From Heligmosomoides polygyrus polygyrus (lineage: Eukaryota > Nematoda > Chromadorea > Rhabditida > Heligmosomidae): a stretch of 64,000 nt of DNA. The position numbers and the translations under genes were made by a program. The stretch spans positions 86,239,960 through 86,303,959 of the forward strand of contig OX377206.1 of assembly GCA_947396885.1 (NCBI GenBank). The letters are read 5' to 3'. Under the pieces are notes generated by a model that was not told the origin of the DNA, searched no databases, and was given only the letters and a program-made list of their open reading frames with translations. Each line of letters starts with the position of its first letter. Position 1 is the first letter of the stretch. Of this stretch, positions 10,564 to 21,873 are shown piece after piece.

Positions 10564-11047
10564 GCGAGCCATTTGATTGTCTGCACATACAACTGCCGTA
10601 TTCAACACGGCCGCTCGGCTATCGGCTTTAATCGAGGAAACAAAACGGATTTCGCATCACGTGGTCGGACTGAGCGAAGGAAAACGTAAGGATCCTCTAC
10701 CGTGCGCATAAAACGATGGAGCTGCTGTATTTCTCGGAGTGCGTAAAGCAGTAACAACATCAGGAGGAGTCGGTTTCATTGTGGCACCCGGTTTTGCGAA
10801 GAACGTAACAAGTGTCACCTCACATGGCCATCGACTCGGCGTACACACTGCAACTCTAGCGGAGAACGTTGATGTCTGCGTAACTCGCAACGAATCTGGT
10901 GAGAAGTTGGCAATGTTTTGCGAAGTACATCATCTATACCACGGCAACAGCCAGTTCTTTAAGTCGTCATTGAAGAGATGGACACACTCATCCCGAACGA
11001 ACAGCATCTCCACGAGCTGGATTACATCTTGTGTAGCAGAAGAGCCT
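10564..11047 (+). pseudogene. RTE endonuclease domain (broken)
   Basis: The domain starts with SHLIVCTYNCR, the usual opening of an RTE endonuclease. It then continues in another frame with ALIEETKRISHHVVGLSE and, after an in-frame TAA, with TTSGGVGFIVAPGFAKNV. The order matches the family: CTYN motif, the ET/K motif and the GGVGF motif. At least one frameshift (around 10615) and one stop break it. The product would nick target DNA during retrotransposition. Confidence 0.75.
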
Positions 11048-11571
11048 TAACAGATGTTTGAGTCGTCTCATCGTTCAACACGAGAAGCGATTACCGTCTC
11101 TTGCGGGCTCGACTTCACGAGGATCGAGCTCATATACGCCCTGCACGGATAAGATTGAGGATTCCCAAAGCAAGTTTTGAATACAGAGGCGATTCGCGCA
11201 GTGGCGAAAATTGCAACTCTAGAGATGTCAGACGACATCGATGAAGACTATACTCGACTGGTAAATGCGGTAACGACGATTGCCAACCGATGCTGTGACG
11301 CGGCTACAAATTACAGCATCTCGTCGAATTTCCGATGTCACGCGGCATTTTCTTGACCAACGGAGACTGATGGACCATACTACTTGTTGAGTACACTACA
11401 ATGTGCAAGCTATGCAGACAAAAGCTGGCAAAGGATTACAGTGATTACGTCAGCGACACAGCAGCCAACAAACGGAGTCTGAAGAAGACAAAACCTGATC
11501 TTGCAGAATATCGTCATGTGATTCTCTGCTTAGAGGCTCCTGACGGAATGCGATTTTCATCTAGGTATTAA

Positions 11572-13078
11572 ATGGAATCTATAATGACGGGCTTCTACGC
11601 GAACCTTTTCAAGGCAAGACGCCATTCCACCGCCGCAAATCTACCTCTTGAGGACGATGTTTCGACGCTGCGGCCTTCCGAAGTGCGTCATGCGATCGAG
11701 ACGATGTCCAAAGAAAAATCCTCAGGCGCCGACGGAACCACTGTTGAAATTCTGCTGGCTTGTGGTCATAAGCTGTTTAGCGCCGTAGCGCAGCGCTTTT
11801 CCCACTACGTAACGCAATGCGATGTACCGTCTGCTTGCAAGAGATCCAAGACGATTCTGATGTTTAAAAAAGGCCACAGGGAAAACCTTGCCAACTCTAC
11901 TATCGGTGTTGTACAATGTGCTTACCAGGTGTCTCTTACTGCGCGTCGGGAAAACTGGAAGAAGCGCAATCGGTAGAGCAGGCAGGCTTCCAACGGAAGT
12001 TCAGTACCTTGGATCATATACTCACTTGCTGTCGACTAATTGAAGCTGCTCGAGAATACCACAAAGGTCTGGTGTTGACGTTTATCGAATACCACAAAGC
12101 ATTCGATTCCGTGGAGATGCAGAAAGTTTGGAAAGCACTCGACGAACAGAGGATCGATCTACCTACGCGAACATTCTGAGCAAATTCTACACCGGATGCA
12201 ACACTGTATTACGACCATTTCATCGCGACTTAGAGGTGGTCGTAGAGAGAGGCGTACGTCAAGGTAATCCCATCTCTCCCAACCTCTTCTCAGCGTGTTT
12301 GGAATCAACCATTCGCCGCTGCAATTGGAGCGACTACGGCATCGAAGTTGATAGTAGGTAGCTGAGCCACCTGAGATTTGCCGACGATATCGTCCTCATC
12401 AGAAAGTCCACGGAGCAGGCGCCAAGAATTTTGCAGGGACTTCACATCGGAGGAGCTGAGGCTGGACTAACGATTAACATGTCGAAGGCGAAATTTATAA
12501 AGAACGAGTGCGCGGGTGGACACCAAGTACTGTTCGAAGGAGGTCCTTTAGAGGAAGTCAACGATTGCGTCTACTTCGAGCGTCTGTTGAACACGAAGAA
12601 CGACCTCAGACCGGAAATATCACGAAGGAGGAGAGCGGCATGGGCGGCGTACAATTCTGTGAGAGGCGTGGTCGAGAGCTGCAGTGACTATGAGGTGAGA
12701 GCTAAAATCTTCAACTCCGCAGTTCTTCTAGCGCTGTGCTACGCGTGCGAAACATGGGCCGTAACAAAGACAGCAGAAGATCAATTAAGAAGAGTGCACG
12801 CGGCTTTGGAAAGGAAGATGGTCGGCATCTCTCTACACCAGCAGCGTCTCTCCGGATTGCACAGTGAACAGATACGATCAGTGTCCAGGATACGGGACAC
12901 CATTCTTTATATCGGTGCAGCGGGACAGCATTTCGATGGACATTTGATGAGACGAGAGGACAAACGTTGGAGTACCACCACTGTGCATTGGAAACCACTC
13001 AGCGAGAAACTATCAGACGGTCGTCCTCCTACAACGGCAAGATTCGCTCGCTCATCGGAACAACATCCGTCCCTCTAA
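11572..13078 (+). pseudogene. RTE reverse transcriptase (broken)
   Basis: Successive frames give VRHAIETMSKEKSSGADG, then FQRKFSTLDHILTCCRLIE with IEYHKAFDSVE (palm motif A region), then ERGVRQGNPISPNLFSACLE (motif B). The catalytic FADD in LRFADDIVLI follows at 12377-12388, just after an in-frame TAG. The C-terminal domain continues as SRRRRAAWAAYNSVRG and LCYACETWAVTK. FADD is preserved although at least three frame changes and one stop break the protein. The order and motifs are diagnostic of RTE elements. Confidence 0.88.
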
Positions 13079-13242
13079 CATCGAATCAATTAAGGTGTTC
13101 GTCCACTGGTCAACATTGGCTGAAGATCGAACAAGGTGGCGAACAAGCTGGGACCCGCGCAGGAGAAATTGTTGCTGAGAAACGGGTCGCAAGTACCGCA
13201 AGTAAGTAAGCATTAATCAAACGTGTCTGAGAAAGGTAATAA

Positions 13243-13390
13243 TCTGGCTTGTTCAACGACTCACCATCGCACGTGGATAGCAACGCCCAAATACCCATTC
13301 ATATTGTCTCCAATACATAGTACGATGTCTTGTAGAAGCGGAATGCGTGGAGCGTCCCTAAGAGAAATAAGTAGCTCAAGCCTTTAACCT
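13243..13390 (+). mobile_element. SINE-A 3' fragment (decayed)
   Basis: CTTGTTCAACGACTCACCATCGCA, GCCCAAATACCCATTCA, TAGAAGCGGAATGCGTGGAGC and a degraded tail preserve the order of the SINE 3' half. It lies about 35 bp after the LINE end. Confidence 0.5.
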
Positions 13391-13759
13391 TTTTTACTCT
13401 ATCCTTTAACTTAAGTTTCAAATACACGCGGAAATAATATGCAATGCTAGAGGTACTTCCTAAACTTGAGAAATTCAGCTTTGTGGCAAGGTAAAACATC
13501 TTTTCCATGAACATACTATTACTCAGTAACTTCATTCTTAGGTATGAATCAGGTGAAAAATCCAATTACGCATTTACCTGGAAGGCACTGAATGTCAAAT
13601 CTGAAATGGAAACGATTGCTGAAATCTGACACCAGAAAGCCTGTCGTTCAGAATAAGCACCTGCTCCAAACCGCTAACAAGCTAGGTCTCGAGGGGCGCG
13701 AAATTTTTAGCTGTAGAAGAAGTAGCCTGCATAGCCGACTTCGAAGTTCTTCCAGTATC

Positions 13760-14165
13760 AAGTCAAGTCTCAGGAAGCTGTATCGGGATGAGCAAGAGAT
13801 CAGCGTCGCGCAAAGTAGAAACGAATGAACAATGTTCGGAATTACAGCAGAAGTCCTTCGAAGTTCCGAGCTTCGCCGACGTTCGAGGATCGGAGACGCT
13901 GTCACATAGGCCTCCAAGTCATCGAAAATTAAATGGCCCGAACACTTAAAGCCCTCCGGCCACACCCGGTGAACGAGAGCTGTCACAGACCGGATTTCGT
14001 GGAATGTCGAAGGAACACTAGCGCGGCCACCGACGTGTTCGTAGGATTATTCTTCGTGTCCTGAACGACCAATATGACCTCCAGTGAGGAGGACACACTG
14101 GAGCACTATGGCACGCGACAGGAATGCATGGAGTTGCTGGAGCCCGATCCAGCAACACGTTTATT
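13760..14165 (+). mobile_element. RTE LINE 3'-end remnant
   Basis: Matches the 3' end of the RTE copy at 34690-35870: GTCCTTCGAAGTTCCGAGC, TCATCGAAAATTA, GGTGAACGAGAGCTGTCAC, CCTGAACGACCAATATGACC, GGAGCACTATGGCACGCGAC and GAGTTGCTGGAG. No reading frame survives. About 13740-13840 may extend it upstream. Confidence 0.7.
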
Positions 14166-14392
14166 AACGGAACGACAGGTGATAAAGCTGACTATTATGT
14201 CATTATGCTGCTAATTTTATTCTGATAACGAATAGAAACTACGAATAGTGCTCTAGCTACATTTCGTGGGACATTTGAAGGAACCTCGTAGTGACGTTAT
14301 TTATTTATTCACGGCATGGGTACATATCACACACGCAATGAGGTTCTGAGATGGTATTGAACCTCCATCTTGTCCTGCGTATTCTACATACT

Positions 14393-14678
14393 GGGCGTGT
14401 GTGGCGCAGTCGGAGAAGATGTCGGCTGCTGCGTGTACCCTCTACCAGGTTCTTAGTTCGAAATTCCTGCCCAGGCCATCCAAGCCTACCATCTATCCGG
14501 GGTCGACGATTTAGTACCAGACTTGTCTGGCAAGGATAAAGCGATAAGTTGCTCATATGATGGCCACCGCAAGTCATTGTATGGTCAACACGCATTCAAA
14601 TCTCCTCCACGACATCCCATAGAAGTAGAATGTGTGGCACATCCCAAAACGGATTAAGTAACGTCGTTCTTAACCTTC
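14393..14678 (+). mobile_element. SINE-A copy
   Basis: Full-length copy from GGGCGTGTGTGGCGCAG to AACGTCGTTCTTAACC. The middle is recognisable through TAGTACCAGACTTGTCTGG and CCACCGCAAGTCATTGTATG, and the tail through TAGAATGTGTGGCACATCCC. Confidence 0.85.
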
Positions 14679-14679
14679 T

Positions 14680-15630
14680 GTTATTCTTATTTCTCTCCAA
14701 CAATATTTTCTCTACTTTGAAGATTCTAAGGCAGCGTTTTCTATTTGCAAAGATATGCGTCGAAATAGCTCTTCAGATTCAGGCAGGCACCACCTTCATA
14801 TGTTTCTAAATTACGGAGAGTGAACAGTGGCCAAATATGTACGTGTTGTGTGTTTAAAACGAGAGGATCAGCTAGAGATCTGTTGCTCTGACTCATTCGT
14901 GTGTTATTCAGCAGAATGTTTTTGCATCTTGCCAGCGGCTGTGCATCATGCGGATCGGAGCCCATTTTTTCAAATTAATTCAGTTGCGCGACTGAGTGGG
15001 TGTTGTGTGAAGCGTTTAGGAGGATCGTGCTCCTAATTACATACGGCGGCCACGGTGTAGTTGTTGGACGCGGTCCGCTCAAACCTCGCTTACCCAGGAG
15101 TGAATTTTTAAAGTGTTCGTCCAGGTTACGTCCACCACCCCCCCCCCCAGCACACTATTTTTCAAGCAGTGAAGATTGATTTTTATCCATTGCCGACCAC
15201 GTTTTTCCACATGCTGCAACACAATATTTACTGCGTCCTTAAGACTCGAGCCAGAAGAAATAGGAAGAACAGTATTAGAATCGCTAAAAAACAGTAACAC
15301 CGCTACAGTGGCCGGATTCATCACTCTATGTAGGGTGAAGATAAAGAAATCAGAATCTATCTTAGGTAGGAGGGGGAGCACTTCACTCCAAAGGATATTC
15401 TATGTACGATTCTCTTGGGTAGAAGTCGATAGTGTGTGGGTAACGTATACAAGGGTATGTTTATCTCTTCTACACGCATACCCTCGGATTTGCTCTCTCA
15501 TGAATCTGACGCAATCTGAGACACCACATGAGGTATCCAAGAGAAGACGCAACCTTGCTGCTAAATTCGTCTAACCCGGGAGGATTCGAAGCAGCACAGC
15601 GCGGTTCCAGCTCTTCTGGTGAAGCAGCAA
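14680..15630. other. no gene recognised; G/C homopolymer
   Basis: Open frames of 100 codons (minus, 15079-15381) and 132 codons (plus, 15176-15574) overlap antiparallel. Neither has a motif that I know. The minus-strand frame has an ordinary mixed composition (for example SSGSSLKDAVNIVLQHVEKR) and could be an exon, but splice sites and a start are not evident. A run of eleven C residues occurs near 15138-15148. Confidence 0.3.
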
Positions 15631-15634
15631 AATA

Positions 15635-16899
15635 CAGGGTGCGCCATAAATATGGTCACTCAATAAAAAGCGAATTACTCACGAGGAATTTGTCAGGGAA
15701 TAGCGAAACTTCCTCAACAATTCACTAACAATCTAGTTAACACGCAAAATGGATATCATCTAATATGATCTTCCTTGGCACGAATGACAACCTTCAGACG
15801 TTTAGGGTAGGACTCAACGGCGGCACGCAAGGTTGCTTGCGGAATTTCCTTCCATGCTTTTTCCCGTGAAGATTTCAATCCTCGAATCGTAGTGCGCCTT
15901 TTAGCGCAGGCTTCACTCTCTAGAATGAACCAACGCAGTAATCCATAACACTCAAATCTTACGAGTTTGTCGGCCATTCAGAAACAGGGATGAAGTTGGG
16001 GAGATTCCTTGCGCACCACTCCTGAGTCTTCTTGGACTTGTGAGCGGGTACGCCGTTCTGTTGAAAGGTCCATGTTGTATTTCCAGAGTGTCTTGAGCCT
16101 AGGGAAGCAACTCCTTCATCACAATGTCGTTCACGTAGGCATTGGTGTTGGCCTTGGCTCCTTTTTCAACGAAAACCAATCGTGTCCGTCCTGTGGCGCA
16201 AACTCCGGCCCAAACCATCAGGGAAGCTGCATGAGAGTTTCTGTTAACGGTGTCTGCACCCTCACCACTTTTAGCTAATAACCGCGAGTTTGGCGGTCAA
16301 AAGGCTGCTCAATTGAGAAAGTTTCTTATCAGTGAAGAGCGTCGTGCAGTCGTCGTGCCGCTCGAGGAGTCTTGGCTATTTTCTTCTTCTTCCTTTCATC
16401 TGTGCAGGCGTTTGTCCGTGCAGTTGACGGAACTTGTAGGGGTATAGTCTAAGTTCATTCTTAGCAACTCGCTTCATCGTCATAGCCGATACATTGAGCT
16501 CGGATGCCATCTTTCTCATGCTGCGGCCTGGATTCCACGTGAATTGTTCTTTCACGAGTTTTCAAAGACTGCTCGTACCTTCGGATACCGAGCAGCCAGG
16601 TCGGGAACGACCAACGAGAGAATTACGTTCCACACAGCGATAGACTGTCATCTTGTGCAGCTTCTGCAGACGAGCGATGTTAAGAACAGAAAGTCCTGCC
16701 CTTCTCGGATCCAAGATTGCGCCTCTTTGACAACAAGACTTTACCATTCCTGATAGAAGCAGTGGTGAGATGCAAGAAAACACTATGTACGGTTAAGATG
16801 ACACGTAGAATCCGATGAAACAATGGAAACATGAAGACGTTCACAAACAAATACAAAAAATGACGCGCGAAAAAGTGACCATATTTATGGCGCACCCTG
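15635..16899 (-). mobile_element. Tc1/mariner-superfamily element, complete, inactive
   Basis: A 1265-bp element whose ends are 26-bp perfect inverted repeats beginning CAGGGTGCGCCATAAATATG (15635 and, reversed, 16899). TA flanks each end (15633-15634, 16900-16901). The transposase reads on the minus strand. The terminal CAGGGTG and the total length match the element at 54315-55574, so both belong to one family group. Confidence 0.93.
15760..16783 (-). pseudogene. Tc1-like transposase (broken)
   Basis: Read from the right, the pieces are an N-terminal RRAGLSVLNIARLQKLHKMT and MRKMASELNVSAMTMKR (helix-turn-helix type). The first catalytic site TLFTDKKL keeps its Asp. The second site reads FQQNGVPAHK, where the Asp expected before Gly is Asn. 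The third site keeps VMDY but is preceded by a stop. The C-terminus is EACAKRRTTIRGLK and PQATLRAAVESYPKRLK. Several stops and frame changes plus the lost catalytic Asp make it clearly dead. The MD at the third site suggests a DDxD enzyme and not the DDE of classical Tc1. Confidence 0.85.
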
Positions 16900-16907
16900 T
16901 AAAAGGG

Positions 16908-16935
16908 ATTTATTTATTTATTTATTTATTTATTT
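16908..16935. repeat. TTTA microsatellite at SINE edge
   Basis: About seven TTTA units directly precede the SINE start. A similar shorter TTTATTTA tract follows the SINE (17221-17250). These tracts may be the duplicated target, although length variation prevents exact definition. Confidence 0.7.
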
Positions 16936-17220
16936 GGGCGCGTGGAGCGCAGTCGGAGGAGGCGCCGGCTGTCGCCTGACACCAGGTTCCTGGTTCGGAT
17001 TTCCCGCCTAGGCCAACCCAGCCTTCCATCCTTCCGGGGTCGGAGAATTGGTACCAGACTTGTCTGGGAAGGATAAAGCGCTGACTTGTTCATCGGCTAG
17101 CCACCGTAAGTCATTGTATGGCCAAACACGCATTCAGTTCGCCTCCACGACATCCCATAGAAGTAGAATGCGTGGCGCATCCCAAAGGGGATTGAATAAC
17201 GCCGTCCCTCATCCTTTCTC
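16936..17220 (+). mobile_element. SINE-A copy
   Basis: Full-length and well conserved, from GGGCGCGTGGAGCGCAG through GGTTCCTGGTTCGGAT, GGTACCAGACTTGTCTGGG and GAATGCGTGGCGCATCCC to GCCGTCCCTCATCCTTTCTCC. It is flanked on both sides by TTTA repeats. Confidence 0.88.
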
Positions 17221-17840
17221 CTTTATTTATTCATTTATTTATTTATTAAACTGTGTCTTAAGGATGCGCATTAATGAGACAACATTTACTTTTATTTATA
17301 CACATTTGATTTTCATTTAATTACAAATTTTTCAACGGTTAAAAAGGAGGAAGATGCCGCAATAGCAAAATATTCTTCTTCTCGGGTAATTTTCGATTCA
17401 TCATTGATTAGAATAAATTGAGCCTGATACTAGTCTCGCATAAAAATAAGTCGACTGTCCGTATGAAAGTGAACAGGAAGATTTCCAACAACCCGAGCGA
17501 ATGAGCGGAAGTTCTGCAGCCAATTTTTTCTAGTTCGATTAAGTTTAGTATTACATTATTGAATCCCGATTTCGCTCAGCTAATTCGAATACTTGTGAAA
17601 CGAAAGACCTCTTCGATACAGTTTTGGAGCCCTATTCTTCATTTAGCGTCTTGAGACTATCTGAATGCCCACCATAGCTATATGTATAGTACATCGGCTC
17701 GAAAGCTCAACAGATTAGAACTGATTTTTACTGTTTTTTTTTGTTGCTAAACCCAATTTCACGTGCCGATCTACCCTAGGAACTAGTAATAGTGCAAGAA
17801 TAGCGTTGTAACTGAAACTAGAGAGCATATAGAAACTCTA

Positions 17841-17913
17841 GCGCCAGGCGGGACTTGAACCCCTATCTCCTGTTGACCGGTCGGGATGCAATACGCCATT
17901 ACACCACCGGCGC
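17841..17913 (-). mobile_element. SINE-B tRNA-like head
   Basis: On the minus strand it reads as a tRNA-like 73-mer starting GCGCCGGTGGTGTAATGGCG. It has a box B GGTTCAAGTCC and an end CTGGCGC that pairs with the first seven bases (one G-T pair). The T-stem outer pairs fail, so it is not a convincing functional tRNA. Related heads occur at 21541, 29531 and 30655, with a shared body beginning TAGAGTTTTGATCGCAA, so this is a second tRNA-derived SINE family. Confidence 0.6.
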
Positions 17914-18713
17914 TAAACGTAAAAACACGAGGATTTCAACCAGTATCTGATCTGCAGCATGAAGAGTGGAATCAAAGACCTAGAGAGGTAGGGTAGCTTC
18001 GAAGAGTTGGCTTGGCTTCTTCGAATAGATGGATATTATTGATAAAAACACAAAAGTTTCCAGCTAAAAAAATTTTCAAAAGAAGTCTAGGCAGGAAAAT
18101 AGGTTACGTGAACAGCCGTCTGTTAAAAATAGTTCTGCAAGCAATTTTGCGAATTTTTGGGAGATATAGTAGATTACTTATTCTAGTAGAAAGCAGCGAG
18201 CAAAATGCATGGGAAATCTTCAGCAATCTTGCTGTCAGTCCAACCCAGCAAGTAATGAAGCCCACTCGACGTGCAATATTTGTTGACATAGGCCAACCTC
18301 GACTATTCCAAGCAATATTTTCTGCACAAAATGTCCACAGAAAATGACTGTATTTGAAAATCTTCCCTTAATCAGTCAAAGTGCGTACTTTTAAAAACCT
18401 TGGTGCATAAAATATTATTATTATTGTTATCTGAAGGTTGGAAAAAATCAGCCGTTTTGGCGCTTACGATGTTAACTTTTGCTTAAAATTTACTCTCTGA
18501 GGACTTATAGGAACTTCTGGTGTCGTAAAATAGAAATAAACATGTAGTTTTAGACAAATATAAAGCGTATACAAAATGCGTAGCTGAGTATTATTGCTTG
18601 AATGTCGTTTTTGTTTTCAAATTTTAAAGCCCTGGTCAGAATTGGAAAATCAAGGAGCGAAATTAAAGAGCTATGACGGGAAAAACTGGTCTAAAAACTA
18701 TTCATGGAGACAT

Positions 18714-18752
18714 TATTACTATTATTATTAATATTATTACTATTATTATTTC
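18714..18752. repeat. ATT trinucleotide microsatellite
   Basis: Imperfect run of ATT units with a few substitutions, about 40 bp long. Confidence 0.8.
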
Positions 18753-18804
18753 ATTCAAGTCATTATACATTAGCTATTATACACTTGAAACTATTTATAA
18801 ATAA

Positions 18805-19092
18805 AGAATAAAGGACAACGTTATCTAACCCCTTTTGGAATGCGCCACGCATTTTACTTATACGGGATGTCGTGGAGGCGATTTGAATGCGTGTTTTTGT
18901 CCATTCTATGGCCTTCGGTGGCCAGCTGATTGAACCAGTCAGCGCATTATCCATCCCAGACAAGTCTGTTACAAATGCACCGACCCCGGAAAAATGGAAC
19001 GTTTGGTCAGCCTGGCGGAAAGTCCGTACCATGAACCTGATATCGGGTGCACGCGATAGCCGATACCTCCTCCGGCTCAGCTACACGCGCCC
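18805..19092 (-). mobile_element. SINE-A copy
   Basis: Full-length reverse copy: tail AAAGGACAACGTTATC, GAATGCGCCACGCATTTTAC, CGGGATGTCGTGGAGGCG and the head end CGGCTCAGCTACACGCGCCC. It carries scattered substitutions in the centre. Confidence 0.85.
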
Positions 19093-19464
19093 AGCAGTTC
19101 GAACTGGAGGTAAAAACAACCTTGAAAGGAGAGAAAGTCTTGCTCAGATTAAACGATCGTCGGAAGAATAGGTAGAGAAAATACATAGCCAGATGATGCA
19201 GCTGTAGAAAAGCTATTCTGATAAGCCAGCTGCTTGCACAAGAAAAAGAAGGATTACGTAGCCAATATATTCTATATGACCTGACGCATCACCAAATAAC
19301 AGCATCATCCGGTTTCTTCCTTTAGTGGAAAAAAAGATGACTACATATTTTTCAACAGAATTGGAGTGTCTTGGATCAAGACCAATGACAAAGAATGATT
19401 TGCTAAAAATCGGAGAAGTACTAACCTCATCGAACCATCTCGAAGTGTTGAACTAAAAAATAAT

Positions 19465-19741
19465 GATAAAGGACGGCGTTACTCAATTCCTTTTAGGATA
19501 CGCCACGCATTCTACTTCTACGGGATGTCGTGGAGGCGACTTGAATGCTTATTTGGCCATACAATGACTTGCGGTGGCCAGCCGATGAAGAAGTCAGCCC
19601 TCTATCCTTCCCAGACAAGTCTGGTACCAATTCACCGAGGGATGGAAGGATTGGTTGGCCTGGGCGGGAAAACCGAACCAGAAACCTGATATCGGGTGCA
19701 CGCGACAGCCGGCACCTCCTCCGACTGCGCTACACTCGCCC
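19465..19741 (-). mobile_element. SINE-A copy
   Basis: Full-length reverse copy with small internal deletions. GATAAAGGACGGCGTTACTC opens it; a GACTTGCGGTGGCCAGCCGATG block follows; the head ends CTGCGCTACACTCGCCC. Confidence 0.87.
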
Positions 19742-20405
19742 AAATTAACAAATATTGAAAAAAAATATTGAAAAAGTCCTTCGCGTGTAAATAAATGGCC
19801 AGAAATTACGGAAGCTGTAGTCATTTAAAATTCAAAGACGAAAACAGCGAAAACTTGAGGTCAGACTTATTATTGATGTAAAACATCTTCATTATCGTAT
19901 AGAAGAAGGAAGGCGAACGCGGCATAAATAACGTCGAGCTCTTCTACGTGTCTCCAAGTCCTACGCTCGTCCTATGCATAGTTCGAAAGGAGTTTGGAAA
20001 ATGTCCTTCCCAACCCATTATATTAATGATGTCAGAAATGGAAGCCTGGTGAATGTATGTATGCCCGACGAAGGCGCGCATGGACGTGTATGCCCTTATG
20101 CATGGTAAGACTTCCTTCTGAAAGCGTATTTGAAGCAACACACACACGACAAGCGTCTTGGGCATTCCAACAGGAAACGACTACCATCGTAAATAAGTGA
20201 AAATGTCAATGAAAAATGAAATGCGTCAAAAACTCTACTTCGCTAATTTTTTAACGAGCGACCAGCAACTGTTCGATGCAAGTCTAGAAATGGGGATTCA
20301 TCCATGTTTTCCTTTCCAAATCCCGAGAATTCGCTAAGCTCAAGTACATACACACTATAATGTAGTAGGAGATCAAAGCCTGTTTAGGCACTGCAAAGCC
20401 GCCAG

Positions 20406-20693
20406 GGGCGCGTGTAGCGCAGTCGGAGAAGGCGCCGGCTGTCGCGTGCACCCGATACCAGGTTCCTGGTTCGGATTTCCTGCCCAGACCAACCAAGCCT
20501 TCCATCCCTCCGGGGTCGGTGAATTGGTACCAGATTTGTCTGGGAAGGATAGAGCGCTGACTTGTTCATCGGCCGGCCACCGCAACTCATTGTATGGCCA
20601 AAAACGCATTCCAGTCGCCTCCACGACATCCCGTAGAAGTAGAATGCGTAGCGCATCCCAAAAGGGATTGAGTAACGCCGTCCTTTATCCTTT
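20406..20693 (+). mobile_element. SINE-A reference copy with 11-bp TSD
   Basis: The best-defined copy of the dominant family. A 288-bp body runs from GGGCGCGTGTAGCGCAGTCG to GCCGTCCTTTATCCTTT and is flanked by perfect 11-bp duplications AAAGCCGCCAG (20395-20405, 20694-20704). The head has box A-like TAGCGCAGTCGG and box B-like CTGGTTCGGATTT, spaced as in tRNA genes. The 3' end is a short ATCCTT-type repeat. The duplication and tRNA-like internal promoter show mobilisation by a LINE reverse transcriptase. About thirty copies or pieces lie in this window, on both strands. Confidence 0.95.
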
Positions 20694-21033
20694 AAAGCCG
20701 CCAGATTTAGGAGAAATACAGGGCCTACTCCCTCTATAGACTTGCATCCGCTATTTTTCATTCCAAACGCATGAGCGAAATTGTATTGAAATCGCCTAAC
20801 CCTAGAAAAACAGCATTATCACTACCATTTAACAAATTCAAAGAATTTACGGCTTTCTTCCAAAAAGTGTAAGTGCATGAATGTTGTTAGTTTATGTTAT
20901 TAGCTAGGCAATAGCACCTGCTAAATGTTAAAGGGACAATTTCCTGGTTAGGAGTCTCTCAAGTACATGTATGGAAGTGTTTCCTTAAACAATCAAGAAA
21001 GGTTAATTCACGTGCGTGAATCTGGGCACAATA

Positions 21034-21334
21034 GAATAAGGATAAAGGATAAGGATAAAGGACGCCGTTATTCAATCCTTTTTGGGATGCGCCACGCATT
21101 CTACTCCTACGGGATGTCGTGGGGGCGTGTTGAATGTGTATTTGGCCATAAAATGACTTGCGGCGGCCAGCCGATGTACAAGACAGTGCTTTATCCTTCC
21201 TAGACAAGTCTGGTACCAATTCACCAACCCCGGAGGGATGGAAGGCTTGGTTGGCCTGGCGGAAAATCCGAACCATGAACCTGATATCGGGTGCACGCGA
21301 TAGCCGGCACCTCCTCCGGCTGCGCCACGCGCCC
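21034..21334 (-). mobile_element. SINE-A copy with 7-bp TSD
   Basis: Full-length reverse copy, flanked by CACAATA at 21027-21033 and 21335-21341. Its 3' tail is expanded to several AAGGATA units (on the plus strand ATAAGGATAAAGGATAAGG), showing the simple-repeat tail of the family. Confidence 0.9.
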
Positions 21335-21540
21335 CACAATAAATATCACGCGTTTCTGCATCTAGTACATATTGCTAAACATTCGGCTAGGGTGGAATAT
21401 TCTATTACCCTGTAGTAACAACAATATGAAGCTCATAGCGGGGGTTCACAACGAAGCAAGAAATGGTCACCAGTTTTTTTACGAACAACAAGAAAGTCCT
21501 AAAAACTAAGGCTTTTGAAAGATCCTAGACGCTGGTTACT

Positions 21541-21745
21541 TGTGTTATGGCGTTGAGCTTTCCCGCCCAGTCAGCAGGAGGTTCGTGTCCTGGCTGACGC
21601 TAGAGTTTTGATCGCAATAAAACATCGTTGTAACATCTTACATCATCGATACCGGGCACGTGAGGCGTAAAAGCAATGTCTTGGTTCATGCACATGTTTA
21701 TACAATTTCCCGTGATTACCTGGCTACTTTGATGCATTGTAAAAG
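21541..21745 (+). mobile_element. SINE-B copy
   Basis: The tRNA-like head (TTATGGCGTTGAGC, box B-like GAGGTTCGTGTCC, TGGCTGACGC) is followed by the body TAGAGTTTTGATCGCAATAA, CATCATCGATACCGGGCACG and CTTGGTTCATGCACATGT. The body matches 29613-29730 and 31388-31440. Confidence 0.6.
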
Positions 21746-21873
21746 CACATAAATTTTACTACCTGCAGACATATAGTGCTTTCTAAGAGTGCAGATTTTA
21801 AGCGAGTTTCTATGACAGAGAGAAATTCCAGCATTTACCTAATTGTGATCCAGGGTTCTGAGCCTGGAATAGT

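Larger units (their letters stand above)
10228..13208 (+). mobile_element. RTE-clade LINE, long decayed copy
   Basis: A nearly full-length non-LTR retrotransposon with an apurinic-type endonuclease followed by reverse transcriptase in one original reading direction. The first 150-300 bp probably include 5' untranslated sequence. The end at about 13208 reads GTACCGCAAGTAAGTAAG, a short simple tail typical of RTE elements. The coding region is broken into many frames. It abuts the mariner at 10219 and may have been its insertion target or the reverse. Confidence 0.85.
17250..18800. other. no gene recognised
   Basis: This holds only the SINE-B head at 17841-17913 and an ATT microsatellite at 18714-18752. 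The 111-codon open frame at 18012-18347 has no recognisable motif. Confidence 0.35.

Noticed and set aside
17841..17913. Functional tRNA gene on the minus strand
   Set aside because: The acceptor pairs well, but the T-stem outer pairs fail and the same head recurs with a shared SINE body elsewhere in the window.
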